DNA from: Sciurus carolinensis | Lineage: Eukaryota > Chordata > Mammalia > Rodentia > Sciuridae | Length of the DNA: 64,000 bases | Reading direction: 5' to 3' | Assembly: GCF_902686445.1 (NCBI RefSeq) | Contig: NC_062217.1 | Coordinates: 81,611,258-81,675,257, forward strand | Shown: positions 1 through 12,412 of the stretch, in pieces | How the letters are laid out: the number at the start of each line of letters is the position of its first letter | Numbering within the stretch: position 1 is the first letter of the stretch | Notes under the pieces: generated by a model | Databases searched by the model: none | What the model was told of the DNA's origin: nothing | Seen by the model: only the letters and a program-made list of their open reading frames with translations | Program-made: the position numbers and the translations under genes

Positions 1-3000
1 GCCTCTCTCACCACTGGACAGATCTTCCAAACAAAATTGAACAAAGAAACCATAGATCTCAATAACACAATCAATAATTTAGACTTAACAGACATTTATA
101 GAATATACCATCCAACCAAGAGCGAATACACTTTCTTCTCAGCAGCACATGGATCCTTCTCTAAAATAGACCATATATTATGCCACAAAGCTAATGTCAG
201 CAAATACAAGAAGATAGAGACACTACCTTGTATTCTATCAGATCATAATGGATTGAAGTTACAAATTAATGAAAGAGTAAAAAACAGAAACTACTCCAAC
301 ACCTGGAGATTAAACAATATGCTACTATATGATGAATGGATAACAGAAGATATTAGGAAGGAAATTAAAAAATTCTTAGAGGTGAACGAGAACAAAGAAA
401 CATCATATCAAAATCTCTGGGACACTGTGAAAGCAGTACTTAGAGGAAGATTTATTTCATGGAGCGCATTTAATAAAAGAAGTAAAACTCAAAAAATAAA
501 TGACCTAACCCTACAGCTCAAAGCCCTAGAAAAAGAAGAACAGACCAACACCAAAAGTAGTAGAAGACAGGAAATAGTTAAACTGAGAGCTGAAATCAAC
601 GAAATTAAAACAAAAGAAACAATACAAAAAATTGACAAAATAAATAGTTCGTTCTTTGAAAAAATAAACAAAATTGATAAACCTTTAGCCACACTAACAA
701 AGAGAAGACGAGAGAAAACCCAAATCACTAAAATTCGGAATGAACAAGGAAATATCACAACAGACACGACTGAAATACAAAACATAATTAGAAGCTATTT
801 TGAAAATCTAAACTCCCACAAAATAGAAAATTTCAAAGACATCAACAGGTTTCTAGAGACATATGAATTGCCTAAATTGAACGAGGAGGACATACACAAT
901 TTAAATAGACCAATTTCAAGTAATGAAATAGAAGAAGTCATCAAAAGCCTTCCAACAAAGAAAAGTCCAGGACCAGATGGGTTCCCAGCCGAGTTCTAAA
1001 AAACTTTTAAAGAAGAGCTCATTCCAATACTTCTCAAAGTATTCCAGAAAATAGAAGAGGAGGGAACTCTCCCAAACTCATTCTATGAAGCCAATATTAC
1101 CCTGATTCCTAAACCAGACAGAGACACATCGAGGAAAGAAAATTTCAGACCAATATCCTTAATGAACATCGACGCAAAAATTCTAAACAAAATTTTAGCA
1201 AATCGCATACAAAAACATATTAAAAAGATAGTGCACCATGATCAAGTGGGTTTCATCCCAGGGATGCAAGGTTGGTTCAACATCAGGAAATCAATAAATG
1301 TCATTCACCATATCAATAGACTTAAAGTCAAGAATCACATGATTATTTCGATAGATGCAGAAAAAGCATTTGATAACATACAGCACCCCTTCATGCTCAA
1401 AACACTAGAAAAAATAGGGATAGTGGGAACATTCCTTAACATTATAAAGGCCATCTACGCTAAACCCATGGCTAATATCATTCTAAATGGTGAAAAACTG
1501 AAAGCATTCCCTCTAAAAACTGGAACAAGGCAGGGATGCCCTCTTTCACCACTTCTATTCAATATCATCCTTGAAACTCTAGCCAGAGCAATTAGACAGA
1601 CCAAAGAAATTAAAGGGATATGAATAGGAAAAGAAGAACTCAAACTATCCCTATTTGCTGATGATATGATTGTACACTTAGAGGAACCAGGTAATTCCAC
1701 CAGAAAACTTTTAGATCTCATAAGTGAATTCAGTAAAGTAGCGGGATATATGATCAATGCACATAAATCTAAGGCATTTTTATACATAAGCGATGAATCT
1801 TCAGAAAGAGAAATTAGGAAAACTACCCCATTCACAATAGCTTCGAAAAAAATAAAATACTTGGGAATCAATCTCACAAAAGAGGTGAGAACTACAGAAC
1901 ACTAAAAAAAGAAATTCAAGAAAACCTTAGAAGATGGAAAGATCTCCCATGTTCTTTGATAGGAAGAATTAATATTGTCAAAATGGCCATACTACCAAAA
2001 GTTCTATACAGATTCAATGCAATTCCAATTAAAATCCCAATGATGTACCTTACAGAAATAGAGCAAGCAATTATGAAATTCATCTGGAAGAATAAAAAAC
2101 CCAGAATAGCTAAAGCAATCCTTGGCAGAAAGAGTGAAGCAGGGGGTATCGCAATACCAGATCTTCAACTCTACTACAAAGCAATAGTAACAAAAACGGC
2201 ATGGTATTGGTACCAAAATAGAAAGGTGGATCAATGGTGCAGAGTAGAGGACACGGACACAGACCCAAATAAATACAATTTTCTCATACTAGACAAAGGG
2301 GCCAAAAATATGCAATGGAGAGAAGATAGCCTCTTCAACAAATGGTGCTGGGAGAATTGGAAATCCATATGCAACAGAATGAAACTAAACCCATATCTCT
2401 CACCATGCACGAAACTAAACCTCAAAATGGATTAAGGATCTCGAAATCAGACCAGAGACCTTGCATCTTATAGAAGAAAAAGTAGGTCCAGAGCTTCAAC
2501 ATGTCGGCTTAGGACCAGACTTCCTCAACAGGACTCCCATAGCACAAGAAATAAAAGCAAGAATTAATAACTGGGATAGATTCAAACTAAAAAGCTTTCT
2601 CTCAGCAGGGGAAACTATCAGCAATGCGAAGAAAGAGCCTACAGAGTGGGAGAAAATCTTTGCCAATCATACTTCAGATAGAGCGCTAATCTCCAAAATC
2701 TATAAAGAACTCAAAAAACTCTACACCAAGAATGTAAATAATCCAATTGACAAATGGGCTAAAGAAATGAATAGACACTTCACAGAAGAAGATATGCAAG
2801 CAATCAACAAACATATGGAAAAATGTTCAACATCTCTAGTAATAAGAGAAATGCAAATCAAAACCACCCTAAGATTCCATCTCACCCCAATTAGAATGGC
2901 GATTTTCAAGAATACAAGCAACAACAGGTGTTGGCGAGGATGTGGGGAGAAAGGTACACTCTTACATTGCTGGTGGGGCTGCAAATTAGTGCAGCCACTC

Positions 3001-3312
3001 TGGAAAGCAGTGTGGAGATTCCTTAGAAAACTTGGAATGGAACCACCATTTGACCCAGCTATCCCACTCCTTGGCCGATACCCAAAGGACTTAAAATCAG
3101 CATATTACAGAGATACAGCCACATCAATGTTCATAGCTGCTCAGTTCACAATAGCCAGATTGTGGAACCAACCTAGATGTCCTTCAATTGATGAATGGAT
3201 AAAGAAAATGTGGTATATATATACAATGGAATATTACTCTGCCATAAAGAATGATAAAAATATGGCATTTACAGGCAAATGGATGAAACTGGAGAATATC
3301 ATGCTAAAGTGA
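1..3312 (+). pseudogene. Broken L1 ORF2 (endonuclease / reverse transcriptase)
   Basis: ORF2 protein nicks target DNA and copies the L1 RNA at the nick. Reading frame 1 opens at the window edge inside the APE-type endonuclease. The GSFSKIDH block is at about 151-174 and the catalytic SDH at 238-246. The reverse transcriptase core FADD is intact at 1654-1665. The C-terminal cysteine motif C-x3-C-x7-H-x4-C is at 2929-2982. The frame is broken by TAA at 997-999 and TGA at 1621-1623. A short deletion near 1884 moves the frame from 1 to 3, and a one-base change near 2426 moves it back to 1. It ends at the TGA at 3310-3312. The usual protein has about 1,275 residues and only the C-terminal portion is present here. 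The copy cannot make a full ORF2 protein. Confidence 0.95.
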
Positions 3313-3655
3313 GATAAGCCAATCTCAAAAAACCAAAGGAAGAATGATATCGCTAATAAGTGGATGATGACACATAATGGGGGGTGGGAAGTGTTAGTGT
3401 TGGGGTTGGAGTTGGGTTTAGGGAGGGGGGCAGGAATGGAGGAAGGAAGGACTGTATAGATGGAGGGGAGGGGTGGGAGGGGTGGGGGGGAAGGGAAAAA
3501 ATGGCAGAATGAATCAAACAACATTGCCCTATGTAAATTTATGATTACACAAATGGTATGCCTTTACGCCATGTACAGACAGAGAAACAACATGTATCCC
3601 ATTTGTTTACAATAAAAAAAAATATATGGCAACAGAAAAAAAAAAAAAAAAAAGA
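3313..3655 (+). other. L1 3' UTR with G-rich tract and poly(A)
   Basis: After the ORF2 stop comes a purine-rich, strongly G-rich tract at about 3378-3500, as in rodent L1 3' UTRs. A more AT-rich end follows, then AATAAA at about 3611 and the A-rich tail. Shorter copies of a related 3' end recur at about 18.5, 30.1, 42.5, 49.1 and 51.2 kb. Confidence 0.85.
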
Positions 3656-4034
3656 AAAAGAAATGGGAAGGCAAATGATACAGCATTAGCACCCAACCCC
3701 TCATGCTCCAAATTCCAAAGACAAATCATTACAGCTAGGCCCTCATCTACTGTTCTCGTCTGTATTGCTCTCTACCATAATGCAACCACAAAAACATTGC
3801 CATTTTCTCTAAAGGTGTGGATTTTCCTTTTATTACCTGTGGGACATGGGGCTATAGCTTCTGAAAATATAAGCAAGGTCCTTTTCTCTAAAAATGACCT
3901 GTACCTAACTGAGAATAAGAAATTCCAATATTATATTTCTCTCTGGATGAATGCATTTTGATTGTGTAAAATGTCTCATAATGACCTTTTTATTCCCTAA
4001 GACAGGGGACTATCACCATAGTGGCTTGCTTTTG

Positions 4035-4064
4035 TATGTATGTGTGTGTGTGTGTGTGTGTGTA
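4035..4064. repeat. (TG)n microsatellite
   Basis: About 15 near-perfect TG units lie directly beside the antisense ID SINE. The dinucleotide tract probably grew from the SINE's A-rich tail, which reads as T-rich on this strand. Confidence 0.9.
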
Positions 4065-4138
4065 TGAGTGTGTTGGGGATTACACACACCTAAGGCACTT
4101 GCATGCACTCTACCACAGAGCTACACCTCTGGTCCTCC
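4065..4138 (-). mobile_element. ID-type SINE, antisense, diverged
   Basis: On the minus strand the order is the tRNA-derived body (GAGGTGTAGCTCTGTGGTAG, then a GCATGCAAGTGCC block) followed by a degenerate B-box end. It lies next to the TG tract. The body is clearly diverged from younger copies in this window. Confidence 0.8.
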
Positions 4139-5341
4139 ACATGGCTTTTGAGGTTTCTACCCAATATCACATAAGGACATAGCTCAAGTAGGATCAATAG
4201 CACTATCTTGATTCCCAATTTAGTTATTACCACGCAATTGCTTCCTAATTATTAATATCACTGGTGCAATAGAAATGTCATAATTTTAAAATATGAAGCC
4301 ATGTGTATAACAATTAAGTTCATCCCTTATCCCATTTTTATACTTTTGAAGGACTAAGGAAAATGTATTCTAAATGAAATGTGCAAGATCGATACTGTTT
4401 TTCATTTTCCAACAGCATCTCTCATTCACAAACTTGCATATTTGGGCAGCTTGAACCACTAACTCATAGGAAGTGATGTACATACACATGAGGGCAAGGA
4501 CTGGGCAGGCCAGATGGTGAGTGCAACTATCAGAGTTTATTTTAGTAGTGAAAAAATACAAGCAAATGAAGAAAAAGCATTCTGTCTACAGTTTCAGGGT
4601 TAAGTAAAATCTACTGCATTTACATTGGTTTATAAGCGGAGAAACTAAAAGAGAATCAGGCAACTGTCTAGGAAAATTCACACTCAGCATAAATGCATTC
4701 CATTTTCTTCTCTGACAAGATCAAAGTACCTATTGGAAGATGCTAGTCTGTAAGAAATTACTAAAGTAGATCCATGATGTTAGACAATTACTGGCTTTAA
4801 ATGTTTCTGTTACACCAAATGATAGTATGTACTTTTTCTTTCATAAATAATAGATGTAGTCACAGGACTAATTTACCTCCTAGATATTTCAAAATACTTT
4901 CCTTATAACTTCAAGTACTCTTTCCAAGGACAGTCCATCAATGAATAAGTCAACTGTTAACCGATAGTATGGGTATTCCTCAGAGGACCTTCACCTCATT
5001 CATCAATATAAGTTTTCATAACTAATTAGCATTCTTGCCAAGGTTAAGAAAAACTCAGAAACAGGTGAAGTGGATGAAATCGATCAACTTGTTGAAAGCT
5101 TCATAACGAATCACTGCAGAACTCTTTCAATTGTGCTGCTCGACACCTCAGGACACATCTGTCTAAGATTTCTTTAAGCTTTTCCTGTCCAACATATGCC
5201 AGAACCTGATGCAACATCTACCATTACAAATGAAAAATGTGACTGGTAATTTCCATGTATAAAAGTGAAGCTATGCTTCAAGAGTCTTGTGACCACCCAC
5301 AATGGGAACACTTCTCCTTATCTTCTTCCTTTCCTTGACTG

Positions 5342-5361
5342 CTAGAATTCTAGAATTCTAG
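5342..5361. repeat. Perfect 20-bp palindrome with overlapping EcoRI and XbaI-like cores
   Basis: The sequence CTAGAATTCTAGAATTCTAG equals its own reverse complement. It is built from two GAATTC cores separated by TA-type steps. No repeat or gene explains it. Confidence 0.95.
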
Positions 5362-5512
5362 ATTTCTCTTCATAACATCACCTCCCATGTTGTTGATTTC
5401 CTAGGGCTTCTGTAACATGTGAAGAAAATTTTAGAAATTTTTATAGGATTTAAATTCTATATTAGAGTAATTTCAGGTTACCACAATAGTTATTTTTCTT
5501 TCAATTTGAGAA

Positions 5513-5612
5513 CTGGGGATGTAGCTCAGTGCTAAAGCACTTGTCTAGCATGTGTGAGGCCCTGAATTAGATTCCCAGAACCACAAAAGGAAAATATAAA
5601 TAAAATAAAAGT
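5513..5612 (+). mobile_element. ID-type SINE
   Basis: The body starts CTGGGGATGTAGCTCAGTGC (A-box region), continues through a GTCTAGCATGTGTGAGG block, and ends with a degenerate TTCCCAGAACCAC and an AAATAAAATAAAA tail. Confidence 0.9.
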
Positions 5613-6779
5613 CTTAATATTTAATCTTTGGGTAAGTCATCCAAAGTGAGAGGTACAGTAGACTTTAGTACACTAGCAACAAAAAGATATGTAGTACAAC
5701 CGAGACTTTATTGTGTATATGTGTGTGTGTGTGTGTGCACACGTGCACATAACATTGAGATAATCAGACTTTATATTATTATTAAATATTAAATTTGTAC
5801 TCCTTCCCACTTTTGCCCTATTGTAAGCTAATGGAAGTGTTCTGAGCATGATTAAGGCAGGCTCCGCTAAGTTAGGATGCTTGGTATTTAGTTTAGGTGA
5901 ATTATCTGTAGTTTTAGCTGACAATATTTTCAACCTATAATGGGTCTATTGGAAGGTAAAACCATCATAAAGTAAGGAGCATATATACTGTTTTACCAAT
6001 GAATATACACCTATGATAATTCTTTAATGTATATATTAGGCACAGTAAGAGATTAACAACTACTAATGATAAGATGGAAAGTTGTAACATATATAACAAT
6101 ATACTATGATACAAGTTACATGAATGTGATTGGTCTCCCTCCAACTATCTAATTGTCCAGTACTGTAACACTGGTTAGACTCATGTACCTGAAACCACAG
6201 AAAGCAAAGCTGCAGATGAGGGAGGACTACTGTCAAAGAATCCCCCACCTCCCATGCTGGAACCTGGCTCCTTCAGGAAGGACTGTGCTAGAGAGCAGCC
6301 CTTTCCTCCTGGCATGCATTGCACGTTGGCTCACATTCTGCATCATTAACAGACTCAAAAGGTTGATCTGCCTTCTCTTAGACCGCCAAGTCCACCTCCC
6401 AACCACTGCTTCATCCATCTACTCTGAAATCCCTAATTTTGAGCTTCCATCACATAGTCCTCAGAATAAGTGACCCCCAGATTCACCATTGAGAAGAGGG
6501 GGGAGATCAACTAAGTCCAATATGTTTGGCAACCACTGCACACTACATAACCCACTTCTGAAAATTAAAAATAAACAACGAAAACAGGAGAGATACTTTA
6601 ATAGTCGTGAGGAGGAAGCAGAAAACATTTTGAGAAGCATGGAGCCTCAGTTTCTAATTTGCCCCTAATTTGTCAAAACACTTTTTTATGGTAGAATAGG
6701 ACACCAGCTTACTGTCTGTACTGACAGATGGCCTTTGCTGACATTAACAATACGTTTTTCACATGTGCATTATCTCCTA
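5613..6779. other. No gene seen; unique AT-rich intronic sequence
   Basis: Apart from the TG tract at 5713 I see no recognisable element. The ORFs on both strands overlap each other and show no coding character. Confidence 0.6.
5713..5737. repeat. (TG)n microsatellite
   Basis: Short TG run, followed by mixed CACACGTGCACA sequence. Confidence 0.85.
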
Positions 6780-7045
6780 TTCCTTATGTGCAGAGTAAGC
6801 CATTTGATTCTTACAAATACCTACAAGGAAGGTTGCTAGGGTTTTCATCAATAAACATCTGTGCCTCCTGAAAGTCCAGGACAATGACAATGCCACCATG
6901 AGAGGAAGGGATGGTGCCTGCCTCCAGGCAACAGGGATATAAACTCAGAAAACTCAGGAGCCTTGCCACACTCACACATCTAAAGGGGGCAGATCTGGCC
7001 CCAGAACTCAGCTCTCCTGATTTCTGGGTAGAGTTTTCCCTCCCA
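6780..7045 (-). repeat. MIR-like relic, antisense, interrupted
   Basis: Two halves resemble antisense MIR. The left carries 'ATTCTTACAAATACC...GGTTGCTAGG' and the right 'CTTGCCACACTCACACATCTA' followed by a degenerate 'CCAGAACTCAGCTCTCCTGA'. About 100 bp between them does not fit the element. Tentative. Confidence 0.45.
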
Positions 7046-7410
7046 AATGCTATGATGTCAAATTCTCATTTTTAAAAGGTGACATTTTAATGGAAAATCA
7101 AATAATACCAATTTTTCTTAAATTCTAAATTTAGTAACTAAAATTTTGCTTGAGTATTTGTTTCAGCTGTTTCAGAAATACTTCTAGTCTGGGTACCAAA
7201 CTCATTATTTGCCAATTACTAACTAGGAAGATAATCTCAATGCCTTAAGAAACTAAGCAACAATCTGATTCCAACCTCACATCATCAGCATACTTAGAAT
7301 AGATTTATATCCAGTACTCACAAAATTTCCAAGATTTTTTGGAAGTGGTTGATGATTTTAAAACTAATTTCTTAAGACAAAGATCCTTCCTATAAAACTA
7401 AATTTGAGGG

Positions 7411-7505
7411 GCTGGGGCTATAGCTCAGTGATAGAGCATCTGCCCTGCATATGTGAGGCCCTGGGTTTAAACCAGAGTGCTCGTGTGCGCGTGCACACAC
7501 ACACA
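7411..7505 (+). mobile_element. ID-type SINE with CA-expanded tail
   Basis: The body runs from GGGGCTGGGGCTATAGCTCA to GAGGCCCTGGGTTTAAACC. It then breaks down into TGTGCGCGTGCACACACACA. Its 3' part is the start of the tandem duplication annotated separately. Confidence 0.88.
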
Positions 7506-7641
7506 GAATTTGTAAACTCTCTTAAAAATATTTATTTTCTATTTTAGTTCTTAAAAGTTGTTTTCAAGTGGTTGATTATTAAAATAGCGTATATTTAAGA
7601 AAGGTTGACAATGTGTGAGGCCCTGGGTTTAAACCCCAGCA

Positions 7642-7684
<43 letters not shown>

Positions 7685-7791
7685 GAGAATTTGTAAACTC
7701 TCTTAAATATATTTATTTTCTATTATAGTTCTTAAAAGCTGTTTTTAAGTGGCTGATTATTAAAATAGCCTATATTTAAGAAAGGTTGACA
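7452..7791. repeat. Local tandem duplication, two units of about 162 and 178 bp
   Basis: Unit 1 is 7452-7613 and unit 2 is 7614-7791. Each begins with the ID 3' end TGTGAGGCCCTGGGTTTAAA, passes through a CA-rich tract, then a unique part from AATTTGTAAACTCTCTTAAA to TTTAAGAAAGGTTGACA. I count about six substitutions in the roughly 105 bp of unique sequence, near 6 percent. Unit 2 is longer mainly because its CA tract is longer. Unit 2 therefore looks like an ID fragment with no 5' end, but it is a duplicate and not a separate insertion. Confidence 0.93.
7643..7680. repeat. (CA)n microsatellite
   Basis: About 19 uninterrupted CA units inside unit 2 of the tandem duplication. The matching tract in unit 1 is shorter and mixed. 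Confidence 0.95.
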
Positions 7792-7999
7792 AGCATGTCT
7801 TATGAAAAGAAAAGAATGTTAAAATGATTGGCTTTAATTGTGTCCAAGATGTGTAAGATTCCCACATTCTTCGGTTCTTTGGGATAAAATATTAAAGGCT
7901 TATACAACATAATTACTTCAAATTTCCTATTAGTCACTAACATACCAAATTAGCTTAGGACTAACCCAGTTGGACCTTAACATCCATTTATATACTAAA

Positions 8000-8345
8000 A
8001 AATCCTACAGCTGGATCCCTAAAGCCCCTGCAACTCAACCAATATGGAATTCATTATCTTTCCTGCCAAATCTGAATTTCCATCTATAATCCATCTCATG
8101 GGTACTGACAGTGACCACCCACTCCACCAAGCCACCACAGTGGAATCGATTTCTCCTTCCTCCTTTCCGGATTTTCACCCTGTTGATGATGACTCCTATA
8201 TGTAATTCAGGTCCATCTGTTTGAGTAACCCCATGATGGCTATCTCAGTTCAGACCTTCATCATCCCTATTGTTACATTCCCATCCTCCCATCATTGCAT
8301 CAATTTCTGCCAATGACTGGCTTATAACTGCTTTATCTCTTAAAT
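8000..8345 (+). repeat. Possible L2-like relic
   Basis: A pyrimidine-rich stretch with L2-type phrases, such as 'CCACCACAGTGGAATCGATT' and 'TTCCCATCCTCCCATCATTG'. No end is recognisable, so this is a weak call. Confidence 0.3.
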
Positions 8346-10829
8346 AGTAAAATTAAAATAAACACTGCTGGCCATCCTTCCACAAAATTATTCATCTCTT
8401 TTGCTGTTGAGGATGAGCAATGTAGGTGGCCCCTAATGGTCAGCCCCTTGAAGCATGCTGCAGTCCAACAGATACTTCCAAATGCTCTTCTTTGGCATTT
8501 TGGTGCACGTTTCCTCTGTCCATGTGGGTTCTGCATTTTACATTATTTTCCCCACTTGTATTAGTGTGCATTTTCCAAGCTGTATCCCATTTTGTTATTT
8601 CCTGCCTATATTTTAATCTCCTTAAGGTATAATTATAATATTTCTGCCCTTCCAGATTCTTGAAATCACCCCTGATTCTGGATCATCTGCCAACCTCATC
8701 AATGTGACATCCATTCCTCCTTAAATAAAATGTGATTCATCTTACAATCCCCTTTAAGATTAAGCTACAAGCAGCTACCCTGTCATTTATGTTACATTTT
8801 ATTTACTACCTTCACACTATTTTCCATCTGGGTGGCTCTTCTCCAAACCAAGTTGAATTTATTTTACAAAAGAACAGGCTCAAAAATTCCTATGAAAATA
8901 AAAAGAAAGAAAAGAAGAAAAGGAAAACCTCTGTCTATGCTCTATCAAGGCTCTCCATTGACTTAGTTATACAGCAATTAAAACCCACAGTCTTTTAATC
9001 TTTGTGTTCCACATTCTTTGTGTTCCAGGATCATCTGGTGATGGAGAAAAGAATTTCTCCTGCAAATAGGAGCTTAAGACGATCAAGCTCCATTTTAGGA
9101 TAAAGTGGGGCCAGGTGGGACACACCCAAAGACTCTGAGGAGCAAATAGTGGCTTTCCCTGGCTTTCCCCAGCACCCCCAAGATGCCTTGGGACCCATTA
9201 GCAAGTGCCACTGAGGTCTAATACTCTAGCACTCACACTCTGTGGCTGAGGTCAGAACCTGTAGACACCTGAGAGAAACACCAGACATTTCCTTCCTCTC
9301 CTCAAATGCCTGATGTGACTCTCCTGCTGTAGATGAAAGAGCTTTTATTCACCAGTTCCACGCATCCATGTATTTCAATCAGGTCTCCTTCCTATACTCA
9401 CCAACAAAATAGGAAAAGTTTACTTAGGATAAGTCTGATTTCCAGTTTCATAACATATACTAATTTTAGAGTTTGAAAGTTTTGGAGTTTTCATGTTTCT
9501 TTAAAAAAATAAATCAATATTCTGATATCTCAGGCTGAACAGCTGCAACATATGCAGACTTATCTTGCCACCTCATTAGAAGAAACAAACAACTCTAAAT
9601 CTTGTATTACATCCCAGAAGTTGTCAGCCTGAAATAAAAGCTGGCACAGATCCAAGTGGCATGTGCCCTTGAGTCCAGTCATTTTGCCTGCAGTTCTTAC
9701 ATATGTAAATTGAGAAACTGTCAGCAGAAGCAAGCCAGCTGAAAACAGAAGTGTTTAGGGTACACAGACACATTTGTGGGGCCCTGCAGGCCCAGGCCCC
9801 TTCCCACCCTTCACCACAAATCCCTTCCTGCTTCCTACTCAGCACCCTCCTGCTGGCCTCCCTCCTCCCTTTCTCCATCCCATCACAACATATTTTTATC
9901 ATTTACGGCTGGCTGAGTTCACATGCCCAGCTATGGTGGTAGACCTCAGAATGAGAATACAGGATGTAACAAAATTCCAGAGCCCTACGGCCTTCTTAAA
10001 GATTAAACTTCAGCCACTACCAGAAAAGGGGCCTGGGGGATGGGAGGTGGTAGAGACAAACTGATCAAACAAGGCAAGAGGGAACATTCGCACCTGTGTT
10101 CCAGAATTTGCAATTAGCGTCTTTGGAACTTCCCAGCCCACCACCTAACTCCAAGGCATCCTGGATTCTATACAGTCTTACTCATAATCATCAGGAGGTC
10201 CAGGTAAGTATAGTTAAAAAAAATAGTTGTAACAATAATAACAACACAAACACAAGATGCAAACATTTGAGTTTGAATTTTGGCTCAGACTTGAGTAATT
10301 TATCTTTGTGAGGGTCCATAAAAATCCCTGCCCTCTTCCCTTACAGGGTATTTTGAGTTCTAAATGAAATGAAAAAGTGATCTAAAAAGAACAATTAAAG
10401 TGAAAAGCGATCTAAAAAGAACAATTAAAAAAAAAAAGTAACAGTGAAGTCACCTTAGGATGGCGATTCCACTGGCGGTATCTATTTCCTTCATTCCCAC
10501 GCCCCCTGCCCCGCAAATTCTACAATTAGCATCTATTAGTCTTAGAGAGACAAGGGGAGGAAAACTCTTTTCAAAAACAAATCTAGCTAGATCTTTTTGA
10601 ACAATATACTCCCTCATGCCATTTTTATTATGCCATAAACTAACTTCTCTGTTAATCAGAATACCTGACGTCAGATTATTTTCTTATTAGGCATTGATGA
10701 CTTCCATGAAATAAGCTCCCATCATCTATAACTCATCAAAAAGGCATGTAAAATTGCTGTTGAACAGCATTCTATTCTCAGAGTCTACACATTGAATTTT
10801 CTTATATGTGTGGAAATTACACCACTGAG

Positions 10830-10875
<46 letters not shown>

Positions 10876-11424
10876 GTATTTTTTTCCCAATTCATTTCAG
10901 TTAACTACAATAATTCTTCATTTTGGGTGGGAACACAGAAAGGGTGAGAATTTTGTACTATGTTTTCAATAAATTTTCAATAAGTTTCAAATATTTATGC
11001 TTTCCAGGTTTATTCACACCTGTGGAACAAAAACAGCAATAATATGGGGTATGATACGTTCTTTTAATGCAACGGTTTAACCCAGTTCTTTTACTGGGTT
11101 TTTAAATATATATAATTTGTCATCCCTCTGAGAGCTAGGTGATTGATTCATAAAACACAGAATCCATTCTGTTATTACTAGTGTGTTAGACCAACTCAGC
11201 TTTCAGACAAGCTGAAACACACTACGAAGGACACAACAGACCAAAAACATCAAGTACAAGCCCAAAGAAAATTACTTCTTTAAAAAATTCATTTACATCA
11301 GTGAATATTCTTAGCCAGGAAGGGCATATTAAAAAATGCATGCAGAAGACAGTTCATCTACTTATCTGAGGTGTTAAAATTTAAGTAATATACAGAGTTT
11401 TAGTACAACAATAAAGGTACCTTG
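8346..11424. other. No gene seen; mostly unique intronic sequence
   Basis: An AAAG-rich patch at about 8895-8925, a repeated 'GATCTAAAAAGAACAATTAA' at about 10379 and 10409, and the AT microsatellite are the only structures noted. Confidence 0.6.
10833..10869. repeat. (AT)n microsatellite
   Basis: About 18 uninterrupted AT units, then an A run and a T-rich segment. Confidence 0.95.
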
Positions 11425-11540
11425 AAGATCATGTAGTCTTTTTTTCACTGATAGGAAATGGAGGCCTAAAATGTGACAGACTTGCTCCAAGAATTGTTAG
11501 CTGGTAGCAACTGAATCACTACATGGGGATCTTCTGGATC
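11425..11540 (-). repeat. MIR SINE relic, antisense
   Basis: The segment carries antisense MIR core features: 'GGAAATGGAGGCCTAAAATG', 'GACTTGCTCCAAGAATTGTT' and 'AGCTGGTAGCAACTGAATC', in the expected order and spacing. Confidence 0.7.
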
Positions 11541-12182
11541 CTGGTAGAGGCTGCTGCAGTGCTGTCTACAGTGCTGCTCATCTAGCAAGGACATCAAAGT
11601 GGCAGCCTGGAAGAGATCACTGGCCTCCAACTTCCAAACATTTTTGGGAGAATGTGGTCTCCCTTCCCTATGCACAATGATTGGAGCAGGGAAAAACCCA
11701 GCTCTTTGGACAAGGAAGACAGTAACTTGGTTTTTTCACTGAAGCAAAGGAGGCCAAGCAGTTTGCAGAAGGTGCAGAAGCAAAGGAGGCCAAATCAAGA
11801 GGCAGCACATGAAAAACTAGTAACTCAGAGAAACCTGGAACATGGCACTGGGACCACTCAGGACCCCTCGGTTCTGAGAAAGAGAAAACACTGTCCACTA
11901 TGCTCTCATTTTCATGTCATCATGCTCAAGTCAACCACTTCCATTTTCAGAGTCTAAGCTTTCACAGCCTCAAATGTAATAGAAATAAAGTTCCAGATGT
12001 GGATGTTCGTAAGTTCTGTGATGGACTCTAACTTTCTTTGGAGGAAAAGGAATGAGCTGGTTGCTGTGCAGTGACAATGCGCATTCCAAGTACTGGGGGC
12101 TACCTTTGCATTAGTCACTTCATGTGCCCCATTTCTTGTGCCTGTTAGTTGCATTCTACCATATGACCTGCCACACTGTTTT

Positions 12183-12408
12183 TGTTTTTTTTTTTTTTTT
12201 GGTACTGGAGATTGAACCCAGGGGCACTTAACCACTGAGCCACATCCCCAGTCCTTTTTATATTTTATTTAGAGACAGGGTCTCGCTGAGTTGCTTAGGG
12301 CCTCACTAAGTTGCCAAGGCTGACTTTGAATGAGCAATCCTCCTGCCTCAGCCTCCTGAGACACTGGGATTACAGGCATGCATCACTGCACACAGCTCAC
12401 TTTTCTTT
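12183..12408 (-). mobile_element. B1-dID (MEN-type) dimeric SINE, antisense
   Basis: Left to right on the plus strand: a T-rich tail at 12183-12200, the reversed ID half ('GGTACTGGAGATTGAACCCA' to 'GAGCCACATCCCCAGTCC'), a T-rich linker, then the reversed B1 half ('GAGACAGGGTCTCGCTGAGT' to 'GGGATTACAGGCATGCATCA'). This dimer is characteristic of squirrels and their relatives. Confidence 0.93.
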
Positions 12409-12412
12409 TTAA

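Larger units (their letters stand above)
1..3655 (+). mobile_element. LINE-1 (L1) retrotransposon, 3' half, cut by the window edge
   Basis: The sequence runs from inside the ORF2 endonuclease domain, through reverse transcriptase and the cysteine-rich C-terminus, to a G-rich 3' UTR, an AATAAA at about 3611 and an A-rich tail at 3636-3654. The 5' UTR, ORF1 and the start of ORF2 lie outside the window. Only two nonsense codons and two frameshifts are visible in about 3.3 kb, so this copy is younger than every other L1 piece here. It is inserted antisense to the ATP8A2 transcript. The 5' flank is missing, so the target-site duplication cannot be checked. Confidence 0.96.
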
